Below, piece by piece: positions 1 through 5,959 of a stretch of 13,708 nt of DNA (position 1 is the stretch's first letter; every line of letters begins with the position of its first letter). The translations under genes and the position numbers were made by a program. The notes below the pieces were generated by a model. It saw nothing but the letters and a program-made list of their open reading frames with translations. It had not been told where the DNA came from and did not search any database. The stretch comes from Desulfovibrio sp. (lineage in GTDB: Bacteria > Desulfobacterota > Desulfovibrionia > Desulfovibrionales > Desulfovibrionaceae), in contig JALHHV010000029.1 of assembly GCA_022837365.1 (NCBI GenBank), positions 1-13,708 of the forward strand. The letters run 5' to 3'.

Positions 1-105
1 GACGCCCTGCACCGCACCGGCAACCGCCGGGGCGAGGCCGCCGAACTGCTGGGCTGGGGCCGTTCCACCCTGTGGCGCAAGATGAAACAGTACGGGATGT
101 GCTGA
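1..105 (+). CDS. C-terminal end of a Fis-type transcriptional regulator (partial)
   Basis: Only the last 34 codons and the TGA are present; the gene enters from the left edge. The visible residues match the Fis-type helix-turn-helix (HTH_8) that closes NtrC-family sigma-54-dependent activators: a GN(R)xxAAxLLGxxRSTLWRKM pattern followed by a short tail ending YGMC. Known for the family: this helix-turn-helix binds upstream enhancer sites, while AAA+ and usually receiver domains lie N-terminal. Those domains are outside the window, so calling it an NtrC-type response regulator is inference. Its stop is one base from the next start and a kinase follows shortly after, so it is probably the cognate output regulator of the dCache kinase at 451-2181. 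Confidence 0.8.
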   Translation, partial: DALHRTGNRRGEAAELLGWGRSTLWRKMKQYGMC

Positions 106-106
106 T

Positions 107-454
107 ATGCCCGCCACCCTGCTCATACCCCTGTACCGCGACGAGGTCGCGCCCCGCTTCGACCTGGCGGGCGAAGCCCTGCTGGTGCACCTGGACGCCG
201 ACGGCGCCGAGCTTTCCCGTTCCAGCGTGCTGCTGGCCCATGCCTCGTCCGAGGAGTTGTGCCGCATCGCGCTGGAAGAAAAGGTGCGCGTGGTCATATG
301 CAACGGCATTGACGACGAGTTCTGGCAGTACCTGCGCTGGAAGCGCATCGAGGTCATCGACAACGTCATGGGCCCGGTAGACGAGGCCATCGCCCGGTTC
401 CGCGCCGACGCGCTGCGCCCCGGCGACATCCTGTTCCGCAGGAGCGACGCATGA
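107..454 (+). CDS. NifX/NifB-like (dinitrogenase FeMo-cofactor family) small protein
   Basis: A 115-residue cytoplasmic protein resembling the Fe-Mo cofactor-binding fold (PF02579; NifX, NafY, NifB C-terminus, MTH1175 type). Residues 5-30 give the first strand and loop (LIPLYRDEVAPRFDLAGEAL, like the family's IPxxxxxISPxFDxA). Residues 62-67 (VVICNG) match the family's ICGGI turn. The C-terminal half has the typical IEVI...GPVDEAI pattern. Family members bind metal clusters or sense them; the substrate here is unknown. The ATG lies one base after the upstream TGA with only a weak Shine-Dalgarno, so translation is probably coupled. Its own stop overlaps the kinase start by four bases (ATGA). 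No nif genes are visible, so a regulatory or redox-sensing role beside the kinase is more likely than nitrogenase assembly (inference). Confidence 0.82.
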   Translation: MPATLLIPLYRDEVAPRFDLAGEALLVHLDADGAELSRSSVLLAHASSEELCRIALEEKVRVVICNGIDDEFWQYLRWKRIEVIDNVMGPVDEAIARFRADALRPGDILFRRSDA

Positions 455-2181
455 GCCGCCTGGAACGCTTCCGCAGCCTGTTCCGCACCGCGCTGGACGT
501 GCCGGAAGAAATCGCGCCCGAGCGCTACCGCGCCCTGCGCCGCAAGATCACCCTGCTGCTGACCGCCGCCGCCGTGGTGCCGCTGCTCATCCTGTCGGCC
601 ATCAACTACCACCAGTACCGCGCCACGCTGACCCGCGAGATCGTCACCCCGGTGCGCGGGCTGGTGAACAAGACCCGCCATTCCTTCGAGCTGTTCCTGG
701 CCGAGCGCGCCTCCACCGTCAGCCTCATCTCGCAGGTGTACAGCCCGGCGGAGCTTGCCGACGAGCGCAACCTGAACCGCATCTTCCGCGCGGTGAAGGG
801 CGAATTCCCCGGCTTCATCGACCTCGGCCTCATCGACGAGAACGGCGTGCACGCCAGCTACGTGGGCCCGTACAACCTCAAGGGCAAGGACTACTCCACG
901 GCGGACTGGTACCAGCAGACGCGGGTGAAGGGCGTGTACGTCAGCGACGTGTTCATGGGCTTCCGGCGCTTTCCGCACATCGTCATCGCCGTGCAGCGCA
1001 TGACCGACGACGGTCATTCGTGGGTGCTGCGCGCCACCATCGACACCGGGCAGTTCGACCGGCTCATCGCCTCCATGGGGCTGGAGCCGGAAAGCGACGC
1101 CTTTCTCGTGAACAACGCCGGGGTGCTCCAGACCGCCTCGCGCTTCTACGGCGCGGTGCTGGACCAGCTGCCCATGCCCATGCCGCCCATGACCTACGAA
1201 ACCGCCACGCTTGAAACCACCGACCCGGCCGGGCGCGACGTGTTCATCACCTACACCTACTTCCAGCACGCCGACTTCGTGCTGATGGCGGTGAAGCCCC
1301 GCGCCGAGATCTTCAAGCCGTGGACCACCCTGCGCAGCGACCTGATTTTGCTGTTCGTCACCAGCGTGGCGCTGATCCTGTCCGTGGCCTTCGGCCTCAC
1401 CGATCTGATGGTGCGGCGCATGCGCGCCAGCGACGAGCGGCGCATCGCGGCCTTCGTGCAGATGGAGCACACCCAGAAGCTGTCCTCCATCGGGCGGCTT
1501 GCGGCCGGGGTGGCCCACGAGATCAACAACCCGCTGGCCATCATCAACGAAAAGGCGGGCCTGGCCTCCGACCTCATGGAACTGGCCGGGGACTTTCCGG
1601 AGCGCGACCGCTTCCGCGCGCTGGTAGACGCCATCCTGCGCTCGGTGGAGCGCTGCCGCTCCATCACCCACCGCCTGCTGGGCTTTTCGCGCCGCATGGA
1701 CGTGAACATCGAGCAGCTCGACGTCAACGACGTGCTCAAGGAAACCATGAGCTTCCTGGAGCAGGAAGCCCTGCACCGGTCCATCACCACCTCGGTCAGC
1801 CTCGACCCGGCCATGCCGCGCATCGCGTCGGACCGGGGCCAGTTGCAGCAGGTGTTCCTGAACATCCTGAACAACGCCTTCGCCGCCGTGCCGGACGGCG
1901 GGTCCGTGACGCTGGCCACCTGGCTGCGCGACCCGGACACGGTGGGCGTGTCCATCAAGGACAACGGCAAGGGCATGTCCGACGAGGTGCTTCGCCACAT
2001 CTTCGAACCGTTCTTCACCACCAAGAAGACCTCGGGCACCGGCCTTGGCATGTTCATAACCTACGGCATCATCAGGCGCCTTGGCGGCGACATCGCGGTG
2101 CAGAGCACGGAGGGCGCGGGCACCACCGTGACCGTGTTCCTGCCCATGAAGGCCGCGCCAACGGCCACCCTCGGGAGCTAA
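451..2181 (+). CDS. Membrane-bound sensor histidine kinase with extracytoplasmic dCache domain
   Basis: A 576-residue sensor kinase. A short cytoplasmic N-terminus leads to a membrane helix (about 33-53), then a periplasmic dCache-like sensor (about 54-295, with the DLGLID...GVHASYVGP and ADWYQQT...VYVSDVFMG signatures) and a second membrane helix (about 296-317). There is no clear HAMP or PAS domain between helix 2 and the HisKA helix. The phospho-acceptor is H356 in AHEINNP. The ATPase domain is complete: N-box around N474 (LNILNNAFAAV), G1 DNGKG at 504-508, F-box FEPFFTTK near 518-525, and G2 GTGLGM at 529-534. dCache domains bind small extracellular ligands; the ligand cannot be read here. 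AGGAG at 440-444, six bases upstream, supports the ATG. It overlaps the NifX-like gene by four bases and is followed after two bases by a receiver gene. Confidence 0.95.
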   Translation: MSRLERFRSLFRTALDVPEEIAPERYRALRRKITLLLTAAAVVPLLILSAINYHQYRATLTREIVTPVRGLVNKTRHSFELFLAERASTVSLISQVYSPAELADERNLNRIFRAVKGEFPGFIDLGLIDENGVHASYVGPYNLKGKDYSTADWYQQTRVKGVYVSDVFMGFRRFPHIVIAVQRMTDDGHSWVLRATIDTGQFDRLIASMGLEPESDAFLVNNAGVLQTASRFYGAVLDQLPMPMPPMTYETATLETTDPAGRDVFITYTYFQHADFVLMAVKPRAEIFKPWTTLRSDLILLFVTSVALILSVAFGLTDLMVRRMRASDERRIAAFVQMEHTQKLSSIGRLAAGVAHEINNPLAIINEKAGLASDLMELAGDFPERDRFRALVDAILRSVERCRSITHRLLGFSRRMDVNIEQLDVNDVLKETMSFLEQEALHRSITTSVSLDPAMPRIASDRGQLQQVFLNILNNAFAAVPDGGSVTLATWLRDPDTVGVSIKDNGKGMSDEVLRHIFEPFFTTKKTSGTGLGMFITYGIIRRLGGDIAVQSTEGAGTTVTVFLPMKAAPTATLGS

Positions 2182-2183
2182 GC

Positions 2184-2607
2184 ATGCAGGAACTGAAGGT
2201 TCTGCTCGTGGACGACGAGGAGGAGTTCGTCACAACCCTGGCCGAACGGCTGTCGCTGCGCGGCATGGTCACGCGCATCGCCACCGACGGCGAGCAGGCC
2301 CTGCGCGCCGTGGAGGCGGACCCGCCCCACGTGGTGGTGCTGGACCTGATGATGCCCGGCATCAAGGGCACCCCTGCGCCGCATCAAGGCCGGGCACCCG
2401 GCCGTGCAGGTCATCCTGCTCACCGGGCACGGCAGCGCGCGCGACGGCATCGAAGGCATGAAGCTGGGCGCGTTCGACTACCTGATGAAGCCGCTGCGGC
2501 TGGAAGACCTGCTGGAAAAGCTGCACGAGGCGGGACGGCTGGCCCACGCCGCCCAAGGCAACGGCGACAACGGCGGCAGCGGAAGCGGCGGGAACGGCGA
2601 CGCCTAG
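2184..2607 (+). pseudogene. Single-domain response regulator, disrupted by a frameshift
   Basis: The reading frame from ATG 2184 gives the first half of a receiver domain: LLVDDEEEF acidic pocket (D10, D11), phospho-acceptor D54 in VVVLDLMMP, then PGIKG. After G62 (codon 2367-2369) the frame leaves the family pattern. The rest resumes one frame over from 2374, with LRRIK, then VQVILLTGHG (conserved Thr), GAFDYLMKP (conserved Lys), and a Gly/Ser/Asn-rich tail ending at TAG 2605-2607. The intact paralogue at 4121 has three residues (MEV) between PGIDG and LRRVK, i.e. nine bases; here only the four bases ACCC remain, so a five-base loss fits best. Neither half alone can make a receiver. It could be a real lesion or an assembly error. 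It follows the dCache kinase by two bases and would be its natural single-domain partner. Confidence 0.85.
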
Positions 2608-2656
2608 CCCGCGCGCGCATGGCCCCCGCCACAACGTATCGCACAGGAACCACGGC

Positions 2657-3418
2657 ATGGCACACGACGACACCATCCACATGGCCGCCCCCGCCGCAAC
2701 GGGTGGGGATGACGCCGCCCACGAATGCGTGGGCCGCCTTGCCGCATCGGCCACGCACGAATTGCAGAACGCCCTGGCGGTGATCCGCGAATCGGCCGGG
2801 CTGATGCAGGACCTCGTGTCCCTGTGCGGCGAAGGGCTGCCCCACCGCGACCGGCTGTGCACCATGCTGGCGCTGATCCAGGAACAGGTGGCGCGCGGGG
2901 GCGACCTGGCGTGGAACCTGAACCGCCTGGCCCACGCCTGGGAAGAGGACGGCGAGGCCCCCCGCGACCTTGGCGCGGTGCTGGAGGAATTCGTGGCCCT
3001 GGCCCGGCGCGGCTGCGCCATGCGCGGGGTGGAACTTGTCCTTGCGCAACAGGGGGGTGACGGCCCGGCGGTGCGCGTAAGCGCGCCCGGCCTTGCCCTG
3101 CGCGCCGGCCTGCTGCGCGCCGTGCGCTGCTGCCTGGGCGAAGGGCTGACGGACGATTCGGCGGGCGGGTCTGCCCGGCCCGCCACCGGCGGGACGCTGG
3201 TGCTGCGCGCGGCCCTGCGTCCGGGAAAGCCGGGGGGCGTGCCGGGGGTGGAACTGGACTTCACCCCGCCCGGAACGCGGGCCGGTTCCGGCGCCACGGA
3301 GCTTTCCACGTCCAGCGCCGACATAGCGCGCTGCATGCAGGCGTGCGGTGCGGATGTGCGGCAGGCGGAGGGCGCGCAATTGCGCTTCTTTCTGCCATGC
3401 CCCGACTGCACCGCCTGA
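2657..3418 (+). CDS. Histidine-kinase-like protein with DHp helix but no recognisable ATPase motifs (possible phosphotransferase or phosphatase)
   Basis: A 253-residue protein without membrane segments. Residues 25-90 resemble a HisKA dimerisation domain with GRLAASATHELQNALAVI around H34. The stretch tracks the upstream kinase (GRLAAGVAHEINNPLAII) through AGL, DL and RDR positions, suggesting descent from that kinase core by duplication. The C-terminal part (about 105-248) lies where the ATPase domain should be, but the N-box asparagine, the DxGxG G1 box and the GxGLG G2 box are all absent; RAVRCCLGEGL sits near the N-box position. HELQN keeps the H-E-x-x-N arrangement associated with phosphatase activity in HisKA kinases. 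The architecture recalls histidine phosphotransferases of the ChpT type (inference). AGGAA at 2645-2649, seven bases upstream, fixes the start. The product is low in Lys and rich in Ala/Arg, like its neighbours. Confidence 0.72.
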   Translation: MAHDDTIHMAAPAATGGDDAAHECVGRLAASATHELQNALAVIRESAGLMQDLVSLCGEGLPHRDRLCTMLALIQEQVARGGDLAWNLNRLAHAWEEDGEAPRDLGAVLEEFVALARRGCAMRGVELVLAQQGGDGPAVRVSAPGLALRAGLLRAVRCCLGEGLTDDSAGGSARPATGGTLVLRAALRPGKPGGVPGVELDFTPPGTRAGSGATELSTSSADIARCMQACGADVRQAEGAQLRFFLPCPDCTA

Positions 3419-3419
3419 T

Positions 3420-3447
3420 GCGGAACCATATTTTCCGCTTTCGTGTT
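3420..3447 (+). terminator. Possible weak terminator after the DHp protein gene
   Basis: Directly after the TGA at 3416-3418, GCGGAA (3420-3425) pairs with TTCCGC (3433-3438) across a seven-base loop, followed by TTTCGTGTT. The six-pair stem and short T-run make only a weak intrinsic terminator; partial read-through to the next gene is likely. Confidence 0.35.
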
Positions 3448-3503
3448 GCAACGGTTTCAGCTACGATAAAGCCAACTGCTCTCCTGAAACACTTGTCTCA
3501 CGC

Positions 3504-3523
3504 GGCGGCAACATCCTGCCGCC
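3504..3523 (+). other. Leader hairpin upstream of the 96-residue protein
   Basis: GGCGGCA (3504-3510) and TGCCGCC (3517-3523) form a perfect seven-pair stem with a six-base loop, ending ten bases before the GGAGGAA Shine-Dalgarno (3534-3540). It could stabilise the 5' end or tune translation. There is no T-run, so it is not a convincing terminator. Confidence 0.45.
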
Positions 3524-3543
3524 ACGGCACAACGGAGGAACGT

Positions 3544-3834
3544 ATGGCAACACTTCGTGAAACGCTGGAACGCTGCTTCGCGGCCGTGGCCTTCGCCGAT
3601 GCGGCGGACCACGGCGAGGCCATGCGCATGGCGGGCGTCACCCCCGCTCCCGCATGCGCCGGGCGGCTTGAAGACGTCTTCGCGGCCGTGGCCTTCGCCG
3701 AGGCCGACTGCCGCGACGCGGCCCTGGAGATGATGGGATGCGTGCGCCCCGCGCGCCGGGTCATCCGCAACAGCTTCCTGGCCGACGTGGGCCTTGGCGA
3801 CGTGGCCGTGTGCTACGGCGTGGCGCCCATCTAG
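3544..3834 (+). CDS. Small protein with two copies of an FAAVAFAEA helical motif (function unknown)
   Basis: A 96-residue protein of no family I can name. It starts at ATG 3544 after a near-perfect Shine-Dalgarno (GGAGGAA 3534-3540, three bases before the ATG). Residues 6-31 and 41-65 are internal repeats: LERCFAAVAFADAADHGEAM and LEDVFAAVAFAEADCRDAAL. The C-terminal 25 residues have no repeat. The repeat resembles the tail of the response regulator at 4121 (IEDAMVAATFAQAGDFDNAR), so the motif may be a docking or dimerisation helix pair shared by signalling proteins here (inference). No signal peptide or membrane segment is seen. The gene is isolated: about 125 bases from the upstream stop, and a fold-back repeat begins at its stop codon. 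Promoter boxes upstream are weak at best (TTTCGT at 3439, TACGAT at 3462). Confidence 0.75.
   Translation: MATLRETLERCFAAVAFADAADHGEAMRMAGVTPAPACAGRLEDVFAAVAFAEADCRDAALEMMGCVRPARRVIRNSFLADVGLGDVAVCYGVAPI
3576..3701 (+). repeat. 24-base direct repeat inside the small-protein gene
   Basis: Positions 3576-3599 and 3678-3701 are identical over 24 bases (begins CTTCGCGGCCG, ends CTTCGCCGA), 102 bases or 34 codons apart and in frame. This points to a fairly recent internal duplication or gene conversion behind the protein repeat. Confidence 0.9.
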
Positions 3835-4030
3835 GGGCTGTTTCTAAATTGTCCTTTCGCCCGTTGGCTACGTCAAACTTCGCCTGCCATTTCGGTCAAA
3901 TACGAGAAGAGCGCTCTGCGGTCCTCATCCGTAAGGTTCGCTTCGCTCACCCAACGGCTGAGGCATACTCCCTTATGGCAGGCTTGTTTTCCTTGCCAAC
4001 GAACGAAAATCCTCATTTAGAAACGGCCCC
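3834..4030. repeat. Dispersed fold-back (MITE-like) intergenic element, long form
   Basis: A 197-base imperfect palindrome ending in 16-base inverted repeats (GGGGCTGTTTCTAAAT at 3834-3849; ATTTAGAAACGGCCCC at 4015-4030; one mismatch). Further pairing arms follow inward: TTTCG..CGTTGGC with GCCAACGAACGAAA, then GCCTGCCAT with ATGGCAGGC. A related copy lies inverted at 9018-9141: 3853-3911 matches its one arm at 52 of 59 bases, and 3964-4009 matches the other at about 40 of 46. This copy has about 52 extra bases (3912-3963) at the tip. No transposase is encoded. The first base is the last base of the small-protein stop codon. Short reading frames across it are not convincing genes. Confidence 0.85.
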
Positions 4031-4048
4031 AGAACACAGCAAGATGCA

Positions 4049-4078
4049 CCGCGCGGCGGATTCGCCGCCGCCGCGCGG
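4049..4078 (+). other. Strong GC hairpin in the leader of the second response regulator
   Basis: CCGCGCGGCGG (4049-4059) and CCGCCGCGCGG (4068-4078) form an 11-pair perfect stem with an eight-base loop, 42 bases before the ATG at 4121. Only GTTT follows, so it is a poor intrinsic terminator; it may mark a processed or protected 5' end. Confidence 0.55.
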
Positions 4079-4120
4079 GTTTGCGGACCGTGTTTCACCC
4101 GAACCCGAAGGAGAGCAGTC

Positions 4121-4576
4121 ATGAAGGGTATCAAGGTATTGCTGGTGGACGACGAGGAGAATTTCGTCCGCACGCTGGCCGAGCGCATGTCCATGCGCGA
4201 CGCCGGGGCCACCGTCGCCCTGAACGGTGAGGAAGCCCTGCAGATGGTGTCCGCCGGCGAGGTGCCCGACGTCATGGTCCTTGACCTGCGCATGCCCGGC
4301 ATCGACGGCATGGAAGTGCTGCGCCGGGTCAAGAAGGCCTACCCGCAGGTGCAGGTCATCGTGCTGACCGGCCACGGCACCGAGAAGGACGAGGAGGAAG
4401 CCCGCCGCCTGGGCGCCTTCGAGTACCACAAGAAGCCCGTGGACATCGACATCCTGGTGCGCGACATCCGCCGCGCCTTCCGCGAGAAGATCGAGGACGC
4501 CATGGTGGCCGCCACCTTCGCGCAGGCCGGCGACTTCGACAACGCCCGCGAAATCCTGGACGAAGACAAGAAATAG
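4121..4576 (+). CDS. Single-domain response regulator with FAQAGDFDNA-type tail
   Basis: A 151-residue CheY-like receiver with all key residues: acidic pair D10/D11 (LLVDDEE), phospho-acceptor D55 (VMVLDLRMP), T83 (VLTGHG) and K105 (HKKP). There is no DNA-binding output domain. The receiver ends near residue 120, and a 30-residue tail follows (IEDAMVAATFAQAGDFDNAR, then EILDEDKK) resembling the repeat of the small protein at 3544. AAGGAGAG at about 4108-4114 supports the start. It is paralogous to the broken receiver at 2184 (KVLLVDDEExFVxTLAERxSxR) and probably carries the function that one lost. Single-domain receivers pass phosphate on or act by protein contact; partners here would be the dCache kinase, the DHp protein and the downstream receiver-kinase (inference). 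Confidence 0.95.
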   Translation: MKGIKVLLVDDEENFVRTLAERMSMRDAGATVALNGEEALQMVSAGEVPDVMVLDLRMPGIDGMEVLRRVKKAYPQVQVIVLTGHGTEKDEEEARRLGAFEYHKKPVDIDILVRDIRRAFREKIEDAMVAATFAQAGDFDNAREILDEDKK

Positions 4577-4657
4577 CGGGCGGGCCGCGCCCGTCCGGGG
4601 AACCCCGGGGGAAACCTGGGGAAAACCGGGGAAACCCCGGAGGAGCCCGAGGGGAGC
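4577..4657 (+). repeat. GC-rich tandem CCGGGGAAACC units forming hairpins before the receiver-kinase gene
   Basis: Three local stems sit in this 81-base gap: CGGGCG/CGCCCG (4577-4593) directly after the stop, CCGGGG-AA-CCCCGG (4595-4608), and CCGGGG-AAA-CCCCGG (4626-4640). The last two belong to a degenerate tandem series of about ten-base GGGGAAACC-like units. The final stem shares bases 4639-4640 with GGAGGAG (4639-4645), a candidate Shine-Dalgarno for the next gene, so it may affect the ratio of the two proteins. Confidence 0.6.
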
Positions 4658-5854
4658 ATGATGCGCGCCCTGCTCGTGGATGACGAGACGGCCTTCGCCG
4701 AACTGCTGGCCGAACGGTTGCGTGCGCGCGGCATTGCCGTGCGCACCGCCTACGACGCCGAATCCGCCCTGGCCCTGCTGGACGCCGGAGAGGAATTCGA
4801 CGTGGCCGTGCTGGACGTGTGCCTGCCGGGCGCCAGCGGCATCGACCTGCTGCGGCGCATGAAGGCGCGCCTGCCGCTGGTGGAGGCGTTGATGCTCACC
4901 GGCTCGTCCGACGTGCGCAACGCGGTGGAGGGCATGCGCCACGGGGCGTTCAACTACCTGCTGAAACCCGCCGACATCGACGATCTGGTGCGCGAACTGC
5001 GGGCCGCCCACGAGCGCAAGCTGCGCCAGGAGGAGAACGCCCGCATGATCGAGGCGGGCAAGCTGGCCTCCATCGGGCGGCTGGCCGAGGGCGTGGCGCA
5101 CGAGATCAACAACCCCGTGAACATCATGACCAACGCGGCGGGCTGGATCGAGGACCTGCTGGACGAGCCGGACCTTGCATCCAGCCCGCACGCGGCGGAA
5201 ATGCGCCGTTCCGTGGTCAGGATCAAGGCCCAGAGCCGCCGCGTGCGCGAGATAACCCGCAAGCTGCTGTTCTTCGGCAAGGGGCTGGACCCGCGCCCCG
5301 GCCCGGTGCGCGTGGCCGACCTGCTGGGCGAGGCATTGCGCCTGCTGGCCGACAGGGCCGCCGACCTTGGCGTGGCGGTGCGGCTTGACGTGCCGCCGGA
5401 TGTGTCACCGGACATGCCGCTGCTGGTGGCCCCGCCCGTGGAACTGCGCCAGGTGTTCGTGCACGTGGCGGAAAACGCGCTGGACGCGGTGGAATACGCC
5501 CAGCCCCCGGTGACCGAGCGCGAGCTTGCCGTCACCGTGCGGGTGGAGCGTCCTCTCGACAGGGCCTCCGGAGACACCGCCGCCCCCGCTCCCGGCGGCG
5601 AACTGTGCATCGCCTTCCACGACACGGGGCACGGCATTGCGTCCGAAGTGCTGCCCCACGTGTTCGAACCCTTCTTTTCCACCCGGCCCGTGGGGCGCGG
5701 CATGGGCCTTGGCCTGTCCGTGGCCGTGGGCGTCGTCACCGCCCTTGGCGGGTTCATCGACATCGACAGCCAGCCCGGCGACACCACGGTCACCCTGCGC
5801 CTGCCCCTGCCGGAAGCACCGGCCGAAGCGCCCCCGCCCGCCTGCCAGGGCTAG
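4658..5854 (+). CDS. Soluble receiver-histidine kinase fusion
   Basis: A 398-residue cytoplasmic protein. An N-terminal receiver (about 3-118; LVDDE acidic pocket, phospho-acceptor D53 in AVLDVCLP, T81, K103 in LLKP) precedes a coiled linker (119-135) and a complete kinase: H148 in AHEINNPVN, N-box N273 (AENALDAV), G1 DTGHG at 322-326, F-box FEPFF near 336-340, and G2 GMGLGLS near 348-354. About 13 proline/alanine-rich residues close the protein. With an input receiver and no membrane sensor, it is probably controlled by phosphorylation from another kinase in the cluster (inference). Two adjacent ATGs (4658 and 4661) are possible. GGGGAG (4651-4656) sits four bases from the second, and GGAGGAG (4639-4645) is 12 from the first, so the start is uncertain by one codon. 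Confidence 0.93.
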   Translation: MMRALLVDDETAFAELLAERLRARGIAVRTAYDAESALALLDAGEEFDVAVLDVCLPGASGIDLLRRMKARLPLVEALMLTGSSDVRNAVEGMRHGAFNYLLKPADIDDLVRELRAAHERKLRQEENARMIEAGKLASIGRLAEGVAHEINNPVNIMTNAAGWIEDLLDEPDLASSPHAAEMRRSVVRIKAQSRRVREITRKLLFFGKGLDPRPGPVRVADLLGEALRLLADRAADLGVAVRLDVPPDVSPDMPLLVAPPVELRQVFVHVAENALDAVEYAQPPVTERELAVTVRVERPLDRASGDTAAPAPGGELCIAFHDTGHGIASEVLPHVFEPFFSTRPVGRGMGLGLSVAVGVVTALGGFIDIDSQPGDTTVTLRLPLPEAPAEAPPPACQG

Positions 5855-5895
5855 GCCGCCCTCCCCGCCCGTCCCGCCTTCCGTCCTTGCCGCCG

Positions 5896-5932
5896 AAAAG
5901 AACCAGCCACGAGGCGATGCCGCGCGGCTGGT
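5896..5932 (-). terminator. Intrinsic terminator of the lipoprotein gene
   Basis: ACCAGCC (5902-5908) pairs with GGCTGGT (5926-5932), with inner CG/CG and GGC-gat-GCC pairs, giving about 12 pairs with small internal mismatches. On the minus strand the stem is followed by TTCTTTTC (5901 down), a usable U-tract, and it starts about 28 bases after the lipoprotein stop. It may also slow transcripts from the convergent receiver-kinase gene. Confidence 0.65.
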
Positions 5933-5959
5933 GATGGTGCGGGCCGAAATCAGGCGTAT

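Noticed and set aside
3738..4124. Short plus-strand frame crossing the fold-back repeat
   Set aside because: It starts inside the small-protein gene in another frame and its residues are just the translated repeat; such frames recur with repeat copies and are not genes.
4013..5191. 392-residue minus-strand frame opposite the receiver and receiver-kinase genes
   Set aside because: It is antisense to two genes with intact catalytic motifs; its sequence is a low-complexity shadow.
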